This document shows, in pieces, positions 8,399-17,014 of a stretch of 64,000 bases of DNA. A model generated the notes under the pieces. It was given only the letters and a program-made list of their open reading frames with translations. It made no database searches and was not told the origin of the DNA. This DNA is from an uncultured Vampirovibrio sp. (GTDB lineage Bacteria; Cyanobacteriota; Vampirovibrionia; Gastranaerophilales; Gastranaerophilaceae): NCBI GenBank assembly GCA_910584405.1, contig CAJUAL010000001.1:124001-188000 (forward strand), in the 5' to 3' direction. Position numbers and translations under genes: made by a program. The stretch's first letter is position 1. Each line of letters starts with the position of its first letter.

Positions 8399-8818
8399 TT
8401 AATAACCTACGGGAACGTATTGTCCTCTGGCGTTATATCCGTAATCAATTCTTTTGCCGCCGACAGCTGTCGGTACATATTCCCCTTTTGAATTGTATCC
8501 GTAATCGACTTTTTTCCCGCCGATAGCAGACGGTACATATTGCCCCTTTGAATTGAAGCTGTAATCGATTTTTTCTCCACCGATAGCAGACGGAACATAT
8601 TCACCTTTTGAGTTGTATCCGTAGTTAATTTGTTTGTCGCCGATAGCTGTCGGAACATATTCTCCTTTAGAATTATATCCGTAATTGACCCTTTTCCCAC
8701 CGACAGATGTTGGTACGTATTGACCTCTTGAATTGTATCCGTATTGGATATCCTCAGCAAAAACAGGCAACACAATCAGGCTAAAGATTATACCTGTAAT
8801 AAATAGAAATTTTTTCAT
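8399..8818 (-). CDS. Secreted 20-residue tandem-repeat protein
   Basis: A signal peptide (MKKFLFITGIIFSLIVLPVFA) is followed by almost nothing but six copies of a 20-residue unit of the form YGYNSKGEYVPTAIGGKxxx, the last one truncated. The mature protein is about 118 residues, Tyr/Gly/Lys rich, and should be exported; a cell-surface or periplasmic role is an inference. No family was recognised. TAAGGAAAA-like SD precedes the ATG. Confidence 0.8.
   Translation of the reverse strand: MKKFLFITGIIFSLIVLPVFAEDIQYGYNSRGQYVPTSVGGKRVNYGYNSKGEYVPTAIGDKQINYGYNSKGEYVPSAIGGEKIDYSFNSKGQYVPSAIGGKKVDYGYNSKGEYVPTAVGGKRIDYGYNARGQYVPVGY
8402..8743 (-). repeat. 60-bp coding tandem repeat (about 5.7 units)
   Basis: Each unit encodes Y-G/S-Y/F-N-S/A-K/R-G-Q/E-Y-V-P plus a nine-residue spacer. 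The DNA copies differ at synonymous and a few conservative positions, so the repeat is selected at protein level rather than freshly expanded. Confidence 0.85.
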
Positions 8819-8827
8819 AAATTTTCC

Positions 8828-9712
8828 TTATAAAATAACTTTGTTTTGAAAATTTTCTTGTTGAACAATTGAAATAAGCTTATTCAAGAAAGCTTTATAT
8901 CTTGCTCTGACAGCTTCACCTGACATAATTATGTCTGCATCTTGTTTGCAAGGACGGATATAAATTTCAGCTTTGTTTGATGCGTTTTTATAAATACCTT
9001 TTGCAGATTCGCCCAAATCTCTTTCTGCTGCACGAACAAAGAATCTTTCTTTTTGCACTTTAGAATCAACATCAACATAAATTTTAAAGTCAAAAGCATC
9101 TTTTATTTTATCTGTAAGCGTAAATAATCCCTCCGAAATAATAATTTTGGAAGGATTAGCTAATGTATGATTATCAAATCTTTTTGCAGTACCTGACATG
9201 TCATATTTTGGAAGAAATACAGATTTACCGTTCAATAATTCTTTAATATGAACACTCATTAATTCCAATTCCAAAGCTTGAGGTACATCTAAGTCGTAAT
9301 TTTTAGCAAATTCTGCAAAACTTCCTGCTGCCTTAACCATTTCAGAACGGTCGTAATAATAATCATCAGTATTAACACGTGTAATTGCATTTTCAATTTC
9401 AAATTCTGTAGCAAATGATTTGATTGTTTCAATTATATCAAGTGTAATTGTTGATTTACCGCTTGCAGTTTCTCCTGCAATCCCGATTGATGCGGGACGG
9501 GTAATATGACCTGATAAATACTTTGCAAGTCGTGAAATAACTGAAGGTTTGTAGCTGATAAGTATTGAGCCTTCTGATTTTAATTCTTCTTCAAAAATCT
9601 TTTTCAATCTCTCTTCTGTTGCCTGAACTCTGTTAAACGGCATGGAAACATACATTTTCTTTGATTGTAATGTAGTTTCTTTCTTTGTTTTTTGCAGGAT
9701 ATATTCTACCAT
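8828..9712 (-). CDS. Uridine kinase-like P-loop phosphotransferase
   Basis: The 294-residue protein has a Walker A motif GIAGETASGKST, the TDDYYYDRS segment typical of uridine kinase/phosphoribulokinase relatives, and ISEGLF, FKIYVDVD and RFFVRAAERD motifs downstream. An N-terminal extension of about 70 residues precedes the kinase domain. The ATG at 9712 follows AAGGAAA; an ATG at 9760 is almost adjacent to the extended -10 TGCTATAGT and is less likely. The substrate cannot be read from sequence. Confidence 0.75.
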   Translation of the reverse strand: MVEYILQKTKKETTLQSKKMYVSMPFNRVQATEERLKKIFEEELKSEGSILISYKPSVISRLAKYLSGHITRPASIGIAGETASGKSTITLDIIETIKSFATEFEIENAITRVNTDDYYYDRSEMVKAAGSFAEFAKNYDLDVPQALELELMSVHIKELLNGKSVFLPKYDMSGTAKRFDNHTLANPSKIIISEGLFTLTDKIKDAFDFKIYVDVDSKVQKERFFVRAAERDLGESAKGIYKNASNKAEIYIRPCKQDADIIMSGEAVRARYKAFLNKLISIVQQENFQNKVIL

Positions 9713-9914
9713 GGGTTTCCTTTTTTGAACTAAATTACTACATTCATAGTCATTTTTCATGACTATAGCAGAATTAAGTCAAAAAAAAAATATTTTTTGT
9801 CAAAATGTTAAATTTATTTAATATTAACATTTGTAAACTAATATTCTGAAATTAATCAATTTATCCGATATGTAATTTTTATATATTATATATATTAAAA
9901 CAGTGAGGTATGAT

Positions 9915-11498
9915 ATGAGTAATGAAATTCCGGTTGATAGCTTAAATAGCTTGATTTCAAAATTTGGGATAGGTGGCAAAAAACCTGTAAAAAGAAACAG
10001 TCCAGTCGGTAAATTCAGGCAGCCTGTGCCTATTACACGAAGACGGAAAAAGCAGGAAAAGACTGAGTTTAATTATTCAATGGGACCGCGTGAAGGTTAT
10101 ACAAGGATTGTAGGACCTGACAGTATTTCTACTCATGTAAAACCTGTTAAAATTAGTATTGACGGGTTGTTATCAGAAAGCGGTAATGTAATTGACGGTG
10201 AAGTCGGCTCTTCAAGACAAGGCAAGCGCGGTGATTGCTATTTACTTGCGTCTATAAATTCAATAAGAAATACGGAAGACGGTCAGGCAATTTTTAAGAA
10301 AAATATAAAACAAAACAGTGACGGTTCTATTACTGTAACTTTACCCGGAGCTGTAGCTATTCGTAACCAATATTTAAAAGAAGGTAAAGGTAACGGATGT
10401 GAGGTAACGGGAGTTTATCATATTACGCAAGATGCTTTGCAAAAAGCGATTGCTAATGCTGGTCGCTCATATTCAAAAGGTGATTTAGAAGTTATTGCAT
10501 TAGAAATTGCTATGGAAAATTACAGAGCTGAAATGGTTGTCACAAAGCAAAATCTTGGTGATACAGGCAAAGAAGCTTATACTGCTGAAGCTGCAACTAA
10601 TCACCTGGATGGCAGAGATTTTCTGGGTTATGGTCAATCATATGATGCGACATTTATTTTAACCGGTCAAAAATCAGAGGTTTACAGTTGTAAGAAAAAT
10701 AAATATAACAATGTTAAGCCATACAAAGGCGGTGAGTACGGTTATATAACCAGAGAAGAAATGGAACGCCGTGAAGCCTTTAATTTGGGTAGTAACAGAC
10801 TGGTCGCCGCTAAGGGTATGTCAGAAGTTACTAATGTTACACATAGAGATTCTGATTTACAACGTTTGCTTGATAAATATCAGGGACATGAAGATGATTT
10901 TGCACTGACTTTTAGTGTCAGGGTTGCTAAGAATGGTCCTGACGGGGCAACAAAAGCAGGCGGCGGGCATGCATTAGCCGTTGTTAAAATCACAGACAGC
11001 ACTGTTTATGTTTCTAATCCTTGGTATCCTGATAAAATCGAACCGATACCAAGAGGTCAATTTGAAGCAATGGCAACAGGGTTCTCTGCTACACCAATGT
11101 CTGAAAAAAAAGTTTCAGGAACATATATGGCAAATGCCATGAATGATATCAATAATGGTGTTAGTTCTAATGAAGCAGATTCTTTAAGAGAATCTTTAAA
11201 CAGGTTAATAGCAGAAAGACCTACTAAAATTCCGCAAAAAATGAATTCAGGTATTGCTCATCTTTCATCTGAAAAAGTTACTGAATTTTTAGATGCTTAT
11301 AACGCGTATACACCTTCAAAACGCTTGGATGCAAAAACTTTATTACGACAAATAAATAATGCACCAAAAATTGATTTGACAAAAGAGCAATTGGATGTTC
11401 TTAACCGATTATTTGCTCAGATAAAATCTAACGAAACTATTAAACTTTCTGCAGAAGACGCAAATATTTTACAGTCATTATCAAATAGAAAAAGTTAA
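9915..11498 (+). CDS. Calpain-like (C2 family) cysteine protease
   Basis: The 527-residue product contains all three parts of a calpain catalytic triad in order: QGKRGDCYLLASINSI with the nucleophilic Cys around residue 110, GGGHALAVVKI with the His, and VYVSNPWYP with the Asn. A Lys/Arg-rich N-terminal tail and a 130-residue C-terminal helical tail flank the domain. There is no signal peptide. Bacterial calpain homologues are uncommon and mostly uncharacterised; Ca2+ dependence cannot be judged. GTGAGG six bases before the ATG sets the start. Confidence 0.8.
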   Translation: MSNEIPVDSLNSLISKFGIGGKKPVKRNSPVGKFRQPVPITRRRKKQEKTEFNYSMGPREGYTRIVGPDSISTHVKPVKISIDGLLSESGNVIDGEVGSSRQGKRGDCYLLASINSIRNTEDGQAIFKKNIKQNSDGSITVTLPGAVAIRNQYLKEGKGNGCEVTGVYHITQDALQKAIANAGRSYSKGDLEVIALEIAMENYRAEMVVTKQNLGDTGKEAYTAEAATNHLDGRDFLGYGQSYDATFILTGQKSEVYSCKKNKYNNVKPYKGGEYGYITREEMERREAFNLGSNRLVAAKGMSEVTNVTHRDSDLQRLLDKYQGHEDDFALTFSVRVAKNGPDGATKAGGGHALAVVKITDSTVYVSNPWYPDKIEPIPRGQFEAMATGFSATPMSEKKVSGTYMANAMNDINNGVSSNEADSLRESLNRLIAERPTKIPQKMNSGIAHLSSEKVTEFLDAYNAYTPSKRLDAKTLLRQINNAPKIDLTKEQLDVLNRLFAQIKSNETIKLSAEDANILQSLSNRKS

Positions 11499-11510
11499 CG
11501 GTTTATGATA

Positions 11511-11549
11511 TAATACTCCCTGTAAATGTTTAACAAGCAGGGAGTATTA
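11511..11549 (+). promoter_or_regulatory. 12-bp perfect inverted repeat over the dapL -10 and ribosome site
   Basis: TAATACTCCCTG and CAGGGAGTATTA are separated by 15 bases. The left arm overlaps a TATAAT (11509-11514) and the right arm contains the GGGAG ribosome site of dapL. It could be a DNA operator, or, in read-through RNA, a hairpin hiding the ribosome site. Confidence 0.65.
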
Positions 11550-11552
11550 TTT

Positions 11553-12734
11553 ATGAACATTAATAAAAATTATCAAAATGTTAGTGAAAGTTATTTATTT
11601 TCAACTGTAGCAAAAAAAGTTAATGAATTTGCTCAAGCAAATCCTGATAAAAAGATTATTCGTCTGGGTATTGGTGATGTAACTTTGCCTTTATGTAAGG
11701 CTGTAGTTGATGCGATTAAATCTGCGGCTGATGAAATGGGAGTAAAAGAAACATTCAGAGGTTACGGACCGGAACAGGGATATGATTTTTTAAAAACCAA
11801 ATTGCAGGATTATTATAAAAGTCATAATGTAGAACTTGATTTGGATGAAATTTTTATCTCTGACGGTGCTAAATCTGATTTAGGTAATATTTTAGACTTG
11901 TTTGATGTTGATAATACCGTATTGGTGCCTGACCCTGTTTATCCTGTTTATGTTGATACAAACGTTATGGCAGGAAGAAAAGTTGTCTATGTTAACGCTA
12001 ACGCGGATAACGATTTTCTACCGCTTCCAGATAAAGATGTAAAAGCTGATATTATTTATTTGTGTTCTCCAAATAATCCGACAGGTGCTGTTTATAATAA
12101 GGAACAATTAAAAGCCTGGGTTGATTATGCAAATGAAAACCAAGCTGTGATATTGTTTGACTCAGCTTACGAATGCTTTATTACAGATGAAAGTCTTCCG
12201 AGAAGTATTTTTGAGATTGAAGGAGCTAAAACTTGTGCGATTGAGTTTTGTTCATTGTCTAAAACAGCAGGATTTACGGGTACAAGATGCGGTTATACCG
12301 TTGTACCGAAAACTCTTGAATTTGACGGAGTTAAGCTTAATAAAATGTGGTTAAGACGTCAAACAACCAAGTTTAACGGTGTTCCTTATATTATTCAAAG
12401 AGGTGCTGAGGCTGTATTTACACCAATCGGACAAAAAGAAATTCAGGAAAATTTAAGTTACTATAAAGAAAATGCAAAAATTATTTCTGAAACCTTGAAA
12501 AAACATAACATTTGGCACATCGGCGGAAAACATTCACCTTATATTTGGTTAAGATGTCCTAATAATATGACATCTTGGGAATTTTTTGACTACTTATTAG
12601 AAAATGTCCAGATTGTAGGAACACCGGGTTCAGGATTTGGAAACAACGGAGAAGGTTATTTTAGGTTAACGTCGTTCGGAAGCCGTGAAAATACCTTAGA
12701 AGCTTGTGAAAGATTTGATAAGTTTCTTAAATAA
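11553..12734 (+). CDS. dapL: LL-diaminopimelate aminotransferase
   Basis: Converts tetrahydrodipicolinate directly to LL-diaminopimelate, feeding lysine and peptidoglycan synthesis. The 393 residues contain IRLGIGDVTLPL, FRGYGPEQGYDFLK, SDGAKSDLGNI, CSPNNPTGAVY, the PLP-lysine motif CSLSKTAGFTGTRCG and LRCPNNMTSWEFFD, as in DapL of cyanobacteria, plants and chlamydiae. dapF, the next enzyme, is at the right edge of the window and lysC is also present. GGGAG nine bases upstream supports this ATG. Confidence 0.95.
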   Translation: MNINKNYQNVSESYLFSTVAKKVNEFAQANPDKKIIRLGIGDVTLPLCKAVVDAIKSAADEMGVKETFRGYGPEQGYDFLKTKLQDYYKSHNVELDLDEIFISDGAKSDLGNILDLFDVDNTVLVPDPVYPVYVDTNVMAGRKVVYVNANADNDFLPLPDKDVKADIIYLCSPNNPTGAVYNKEQLKAWVDYANENQAVILFDSAYECFITDESLPRSIFEIEGAKTCAIEFCSLSKTAGFTGTRCGYTVVPKTLEFDGVKLNKMWLRRQTTKFNGVPYIIQRGAEAVFTPIGQKEIQENLSYYKENAKIISETLKKHNIWHIGGKHSPYIWLRCPNNMTSWEFFDYLLENVQIVGTPGSGFGNNGEGYFRLTSFGSRENTLEACERFDKFLK

Positions 12735-12742
12735 ATTTTAAT

Positions 12743-12773
12743 AACAGGTTGGAGATTATAACTCCAACCTGTT
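12743..12773 (+). terminator. Terminator of dapL
   Basis: A 12-base stem (AACAGGTTGGAG with CTCCAACCTGTT) and a 7-base AT loop is followed by TTTAGTATTTT, directly after dapL. Confidence 0.8.
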
Positions 12774-12780
12774 TAGTATT

Positions 12781-12969
12781 TTAATTATCATAGGGTGTGT
12801 TTTGACTAATTTCAAAATATAGGTCATCAGATAAATTTTTAATGTAGGACATTAAAATAGCAAAATCAAACATTATCTCTTGATCTTCATAATATTGACA
12901 ATAAATGTCAGCAACAATTATAAAGCTATTCAATTGTGAAGCCATTCTAAATAATTTCTTAGTATCCAT
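12781..12969 (-). CDS. Small hypothetical protein divergent from a repressor
   Basis: The 62-residue acidic helical protein (MDTKKLFRMASQ to SQNTPYDN) has a perfect AAGGAG site. It is transcribed divergently from an HTH regulator across a 60-base gap full of repressor-like half-sites. No homology is recognised; the arrangement suggests a regulator-controlled accessory protein. Confidence 0.6.
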   Translation of the reverse strand: MDTKKLFRMASQLNSFIIVADIYCQYYEDQEIMFDFAILMSYIKNLSDDLYFEISQNTPYDN

Positions 12970-12980
12970 TTTTCTCCTTT

Positions 12981-13024
12981 TTGTCCGTGGTACGGATTGT
13001 GCTTTTTGTCATTATAGCGGACAA
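12981..13024. promoter_or_regulatory. Probable operator cluster between divergent genes
   Basis: TTGTCCG at the left end and CGGACAA at the right end form a perfect inverted pair 30 bases apart, and TCCGTGGTACGGA inside is a second dyad. The GC-rich half-sites stand out in AT-rich DNA and probably bind the adjacent HTH protein. Confidence 0.5.
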
Positions 13025-13031
13025 TTGAAAA

Positions 13032-13244
13032 ATGAACAAGATATTGTTACAAAAATTAGCAAAAAGAATAAAAGAACTGAGGAAGCTAAACAACCTTACT
13101 CAAGATGATTTATCTGCAAATTCCGGAATTGCTCGTTCTACAATAGGAAATCTTGAAACTGCTCAAAATGATATTGTATTATCTAAACTTGAAAAAATTG
13201 CAGAAGCTTTAAATATTGAATTATGGGAATTATTAAAGTTTTAG
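13032..13244 (+). CDS. XRE-family HTH regulator
   Basis: A 70-residue single-domain Cro/CI-type protein with RIKELRKLNNLTQDDLSANSGIARSTIGNLE and a closing LSKLEKIAEALNIELWELL. It lacks any effector domain and probably autoregulates through the half-sites upstream, also controlling the divergent small gene. Confidence 0.8.
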   Translation: MNKILLQKLAKRIKELRKLNNLTQDDLSANSGIARSTIGNLETAQNDIVLSKLEKIAEALNIELWELLKF

Positions 13245-13250
13245 TAATAA

Positions 13251-13727
13251 TTACCCCGTAAATCCCGTATCATCAAGAAGGTTTTCGCCATTGTAGGATT
13301 CTACTGCCATTTGGTCACAGCGTTCGTTAAATTCGTGTCCTGCGTGTCCTTTTACCCAGATAAATTTTACTTTATGCGGTTCTTTTGCTTTTAAAAGTCT
13401 TTGCCATAGGTCTTGATTTTTAACGGGCTGTTTGTTTGAACCTTTCCAACCTCGTTTAATCCAGCCGTCTATCCAGTTTTGATTGAACGCGTCAACCAGA
13501 TATTTTGAATCTGAGGTTAATTCAACTTCGCACGGTTTTTTTAGTGCTTCAAGTCCGATGATTGCTGCTAATAATTCCATTCGGTTGTTTGTTGTGACCT
13601 TAAATCCCTCTGTAATTTCTTTTTTATGAACTGTTCCGTTATCATCTTCGGCAACAAGAATTGTTCCGTAACCGCCTTTACCCGGGTTTCCGCTGCAAGC
13701 TCCGTCTGTGTATATTTTTACTAACAT
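13251..13727 (-). CDS. rnhA: Ribonuclease HI
   Basis: Cleaves RNA in RNA-DNA hybrids in the cytoplasm. The 158 residues are full length and show the catalytic Asp in IYTDGACSGNPG, the Glu in NNRMELLAA, the Asp in TSDSKYLVDA, and the terminal GHAGHEFNERCDQMA with the flexible His and last Asp. GGAG precedes the ATG. It sits downstream of the UvrD-like helicase gene on the same strand. Confidence 0.95.
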   Translation of the reverse strand: MLVKIYTDGACSGNPGKGGYGTILVAEDDNGTVHKKEITEGFKVTTNNRMELLAAIIGLEALKKPCEVELTSDSKYLVDAFNQNWIDGWIKRGWKGSNKQPVKNQDLWQRLLKAKEPHKVKFIWVKGHAGHEFNERCDQMAVESYNGENLLDDTGFTG

Positions 13728-13762
13728 TTCTTCTCCTTTGTATTTTTTCGCTTAACAGCGAT

Positions 13763-15769
13763 TTATCCCTCTTCTGTGATGTCCCATACTTCTAAGATAT
13801 CGTCAGGGATTCCGTTTAAGAACCTTGACGGCTTTGATAGTACCATATTCATTGAATAATCGTACATATCAACAGGATATGTGATATAAAGATTGTTTTT
13901 GGCACGAGTTGCGGCAACATACATTAGGCGCAATTCTTCATCCATTTCTTCTTCCGAGTTAAATGAGTAGGCGCTCGGGAACCTTCCGTCAACGGCACCT
14001 ATTATAAACACACTGTCCCATTCCAAGCCTTTTGCTGAGTGTATTGTTGAAATTGTCAGCGCTTCATCATCAGAATTTCTTTTATACATACCTTCAACAC
14101 TCGCATCAGGTGGTTCAAGCGCCATATCGCTTATAAAGTCTTCAAGGTTTGAGTATTGTCCCGCGAGGTATTGAAGATGGTCTAAATCTTTTTCGCGTTT
14201 GGCAAAATCGTCATATTTATCTTTTAATATCGGGCGGTAGTAAGCCAGTACTTCTTCTATAATATCTGATGGGCTTTTTGTTGCAATTAAGTTTCTTAAT
14301 TTGTCTAATACTTTTAACATCGGAGTAATACTTGTTACTTTATTTGACGGCAAAAGCTTAATATCAGGGTTTAATTGACCTTTAATTATCGGGATTACAT
14401 TGTTAACGGTTGATGCCCCGACTCCTTTTAAAAGCAGTAAAATCCTTGTCAAACTTATTATATCATCAGGGTTAATTATTACTCTTAAGTGGGCAATAAT
14501 ATCTTTTATATGCGCAGTTTCCATAAATTTAGGTCCGCCGAATTTTTGGTACGGGATTGCGCGTTTTGAAAGTTCAATTTCCAAAGAGTATGACATTCTT
14601 GCGTTTCTTGCAAGTACGCAGATATCTGATAAGTTTACATCTTCATCAAGAAGTTCTAATATTCTCTGGCAAATAAAATCCGCTTCCATTTGGGTGTCTT
14701 TTGCACATATCAGAGCAGGTACAACGGGTGATTCTATATTGGAAAACAGGGTTTTTGCGTATTTTTCTTTTGCTTTTGAGATTATAGAATTTGTGAAGTT
14801 TAAAATATTTTGGGTGCTTCTGTAATTTTGTTCAAGTTTGATTATTCTTGTACCTTCAAATATTTTAGGGAAATCAAGGATATTTCTATAATTTGCTCCG
14901 CGGAATGAATAAATGCTTTGCGCGTCATCTCCAACTGCCATAACGTTGTTATGTTCGGAGGCTAAAAGTTTTATTACGTCTGCTTGAAGAGAATTTGTAT
15001 CTTGATACTCATCAACCATTATGTATTGGTATTGGTTGGAAAGTTTTTTGCGAAGTTGTTCGTTATTTTCAAGTAAAAGTTTTATATATAAAAGTAAATC
15101 ATCGTAATCAAGTACGGAATTTTCTCTTTTATATGCGACATAAGCCTTGTGAATTTCAATAATTTTATCTTCGCAGTGCGCGAATTGCGGAAATTCTTCT
15201 TCAATAATTTGTTTTGTCGGAGTCATTTTATTGACGCTTTTTGAATAAATCTCGTGAATTGTATGTTTTTTCGGGAAGCGTTTTTCTTTTTTAGGGTAAA
15301 GCTGTCCTGTTATATGGTTTATAATATCTTCACAGTCTGATTTATCAAGGATTGTAAAATTGTTTTTAAGTTTTAAAAGTTTAGAATATTTTCTTAAAAT
15401 AACATTGGCAAATGCGTGAAAAGTTCCGCCTGCAACTTTTTCGCACCTGTCATCAAGTACAAGTGTGGCACGCGATAGCATTTCTGCTGCTGCTTTTTTG
15501 GTAAACGTCAAAAGCAGAATATTTTCAGGCTTTATTCCGTCTTCAATAAGTCTTGCAACTCGATATGTCAGTGTTTTTGTTTTACCTGAACCTGCTCCTG
15601 CAATTACCAAAATCGGACCTTGTTTTGATGTGACAGCATCAAGTTGGGCAGGGTTTAATTCAGTTTCGTAATTAACTTTATAATCACTTTTTACACTGTC
15701 GCGTTTTTTTAACACGTATTTTTTACGTGCGGGTTTATTCTCTTCTGTTTTTACAATTTCATTTCCCAT
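13763..15769 (-). CDS. UvrD/PcrA-type ATP-dependent DNA helicase
   Basis: Superfamily 1A helicase of 668 residues. Visible motifs are Q (LNPAQLDAV), Walker A (VIAGAGSGKTKTLTYR), motif Ia (LLLTFTKKAAAEML), Walker B (MVDEYQDTN), motif III (VGDDAQSIYSFRGA), motif IV (LEQNYRST), V (LTISTIHSAKGLEWDSVFI) and VI (RLMYVAATRAKNNLYIT). It unwinds DNA in repair or replication restart. An in-frame TTG at 15805 falls within the -35 of a consensus promoter, so the ATG at 15769 is the start and is probably leaderless. Confidence 0.93.
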   Translation of the reverse strand: MGNEIVKTEENKPARKKYVLKKRDSVKSDYKVNYETELNPAQLDAVTSKQGPILVIAGAGSGKTKTLTYRVARLIEDGIKPENILLLTFTKKAAAEMLSRATLVLDDRCEKVAGGTFHAFANVILRKYSKLLKLKNNFTILDKSDCEDIINHITGQLYPKKEKRFPKKHTIHEIYSKSVNKMTPTKQIIEEEFPQFAHCEDKIIEIHKAYVAYKRENSVLDYDDLLLYIKLLLENNEQLRKKLSNQYQYIMVDEYQDTNSLQADVIKLLASEHNNVMAVGDDAQSIYSFRGANYRNILDFPKIFEGTRIIKLEQNYRSTQNILNFTNSIISKAKEKYAKTLFSNIESPVVPALICAKDTQMEADFICQRILELLDEDVNLSDICVLARNARMSYSLEIELSKRAIPYQKFGGPKFMETAHIKDIIAHLRVIINPDDIISLTRILLLLKGVGASTVNNVIPIIKGQLNPDIKLLPSNKVTSITPMLKVLDKLRNLIATKSPSDIIEEVLAYYRPILKDKYDDFAKREKDLDHLQYLAGQYSNLEDFISDMALEPPDASVEGMYKRNSDDEALTISTIHSAKGLEWDSVFIIGAVDGRFPSAYSFNSEEEMDEELRLMYVAATRAKNNLYITYPVDMYDYSMNMVLSKPSRFLNGIPDDILEVWDITEEG

Positions 15770-15776
15770 TGTCTTG

Positions 15777-15805
15777 ATTATATCTCGGTTTTTTAGGGGG
15801 TTCAA
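15777..15805 (-). promoter_or_regulatory. Promoter of the UvrD-like helicase
   Basis: On the minus strand TTGAAC, 17 bases and TATAAT are followed seven bases later by ATG. There is no room for a ribosome site, which implies leaderless translation. Confidence 0.75.
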
Positions 15806-15906
15806 GTATATAATGTAAAGTTTTGAAAATTTTGTTCTTATCCTGCTGAAGTTTTTTTAAATTATGCCGATAAATTTAATGTGTGTATAAAAAGACGAGA
15901 GATGTT

Positions 15907-16443
15907 ATGAAAAAGTTTATAGTTTTTTTATTTTCAATTTTAGTGGTAATTATTTTTCCGCTAAATGTACAATCTTCAGAAGAAACTAATAAGTGGTGGA
16001 TGTATCCGAAACAATTAAGAGTATATATTCCGCCAAATCATAAAAGAACGGTTATGATGAAACACGCTTTTGCAGAATGGACTCAGGTAACGGGCGGGAA
16101 ACTGGCGTTTAAGTATGTTCCTTCTCCTAATGTTGCAAAAATTCAGGTATTTTTTGTCGATAAAATCCCAAACGCTGATAGAGAAATCGGTTTAACTCGA
16201 TTTCGATATTCAAATAGCGGAAAGCTTTTAAGCGCTAAGATTTATATTGCAGAAAAAACGTCTTACGGGCGGGTTTTGGGAAACGATTCCGTTTATACCG
16301 TAATGCTCCATGAAATCGGTCATGCAATAGGGATTAACGGACATTCTGATGACCCGTTGAGTATTATGTATCCTGTAGAAGATGATAAACAGGAGATTCT
16401 TGAATCAGATTTGAAAATTTTAGCTGAAATATACGGCTGGTAA
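15907..16443 (+). CDS. Matrixin-like secreted zinc metalloprotease (1 of 3)
   Basis: A signal peptide (MKKFIVFLFSILVVIIFPLNVQS) precedes a roughly 155-residue catalytic domain. The zinc site is MLHEIGHAIGINGHSDDPLSIMYP: HExxHxxG, a third His one residue later than in classic matrixins, and the SIMYP Met-turn. There is no propeptide cysteine switch. The next gene is a paralogue and a third, convergent copy follows. It is probably a periplasmic or secreted protease; the substrate is unknown. Confidence 0.82.
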   Translation: MKKFIVFLFSILVVIIFPLNVQSSEETNKWWMYPKQLRVYIPPNHKRTVMMKHAFAEWTQVTGGKLAFKYVPSPNVAKIQVFFVDKIPNADREIGLTRFRYSNSGKLLSAKIYIAEKTSYGRVLGNDSVYTVMLHEIGHAIGINGHSDDPLSIMYPVEDDKQEILESDLKILAEIYGW

Positions 16444-16452
16444 GGAGTTATA

Positions 16453-17007
16453 GTGAAAAATTTTTTAATTGTATTTATATTGATATTTTTATCAGGGTTT
16501 AATATTGTATTTGCGGATTACGGCTGGGAAAATCCGAAGTCTGTCAGAACTTATATTGCCCCCGGTGATAAAAAAATAATGATGAAACAAGCGTTTGCAA
16601 AGTGGACTCAGCTTACAAACGGCAGAATTGTATTTAAGTATGTATCATCACCTGAGGATGCTCAAATTAGAGTGAAGTTTGTGAAAGATGCATCTAAAAA
16701 TGTTAAAAAGTTAGAGCAGGCAATAGGTGTTACTTATGCTACTTTTAGGGTTTCATCAGGCAAGGTATATTTAAATACTGCTGACATAGAAATTGCAGAC
16801 CATGTTCCCGGTAGTGCAGGACGTTTGATGCCAAAAGACAGAATTTTTCGGGTAATGGTTCATGAAATTGGTCATGCAATAGGTTTTCAAGGTAGTCATG
16901 AACATTCTTATGACAGGCAAAGCATTATGTACCCTGCTGCAATTAGCCGAAATCAAGTTGTTACACCTGAGGATATGAAATTTCTGGCACGGCTTTATGG
17001 CTGGTAA
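16453..17007 (+). CDS. Matrixin-like secreted zinc metalloprotease (2 of 3)
   Basis: Paralogue of the gene just upstream, 9 bases away and surely in the same operon, read from a GTG behind AAGGAG. A signal peptide (KNFLIVFILIFLSGFNIVFA) is followed by the same MMKQAFAKWTQ fold and the zinc site HEIGHAIGFQGSHEHS plus SIMYPA. The spacing to the third His is longer again than in the first copy. The full length is 184 residues. Confidence 0.82.
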   Translation: MKNFLIVFILIFLSGFNIVFADYGWENPKSVRTYIAPGDKKIMMKQAFAKWTQLTNGRIVFKYVSSPEDAQIRVKFVKDASKNVKKLEQAIGVTYATFRVSSGKVYLNTADIEIADHVPGSAGRLMPKDRIFRVMVHEIGHAIGFQGSHEHSYDRQSIMYPAAISRNQVVTPEDMKFLARLYGW

Positions 17008-17014
17008 TATCTTT

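Noticed and set aside
8402..8743. CRISPR array
   Set aside because: The regular 60-bp period is a coding repeat without variable spacers. No CRISPR-like array was seen elsewhere in the window.
8407..8775. Second long minus-strand frame within the repeat-protein gene
   Set aside because: It is the shifted frame of a 60-bp repeat whose correct frame has a signal peptide and ribosome site.
12157..12354. 65-codon frame inside dapL
   Set aside because: Alternative-frame shadow over the conserved PLP-lysine region.
14400..14825. 141-codon frame opposite the helicase gene
   Set aside because: It is antisense to conserved helicase motifs and lacks a start signal.
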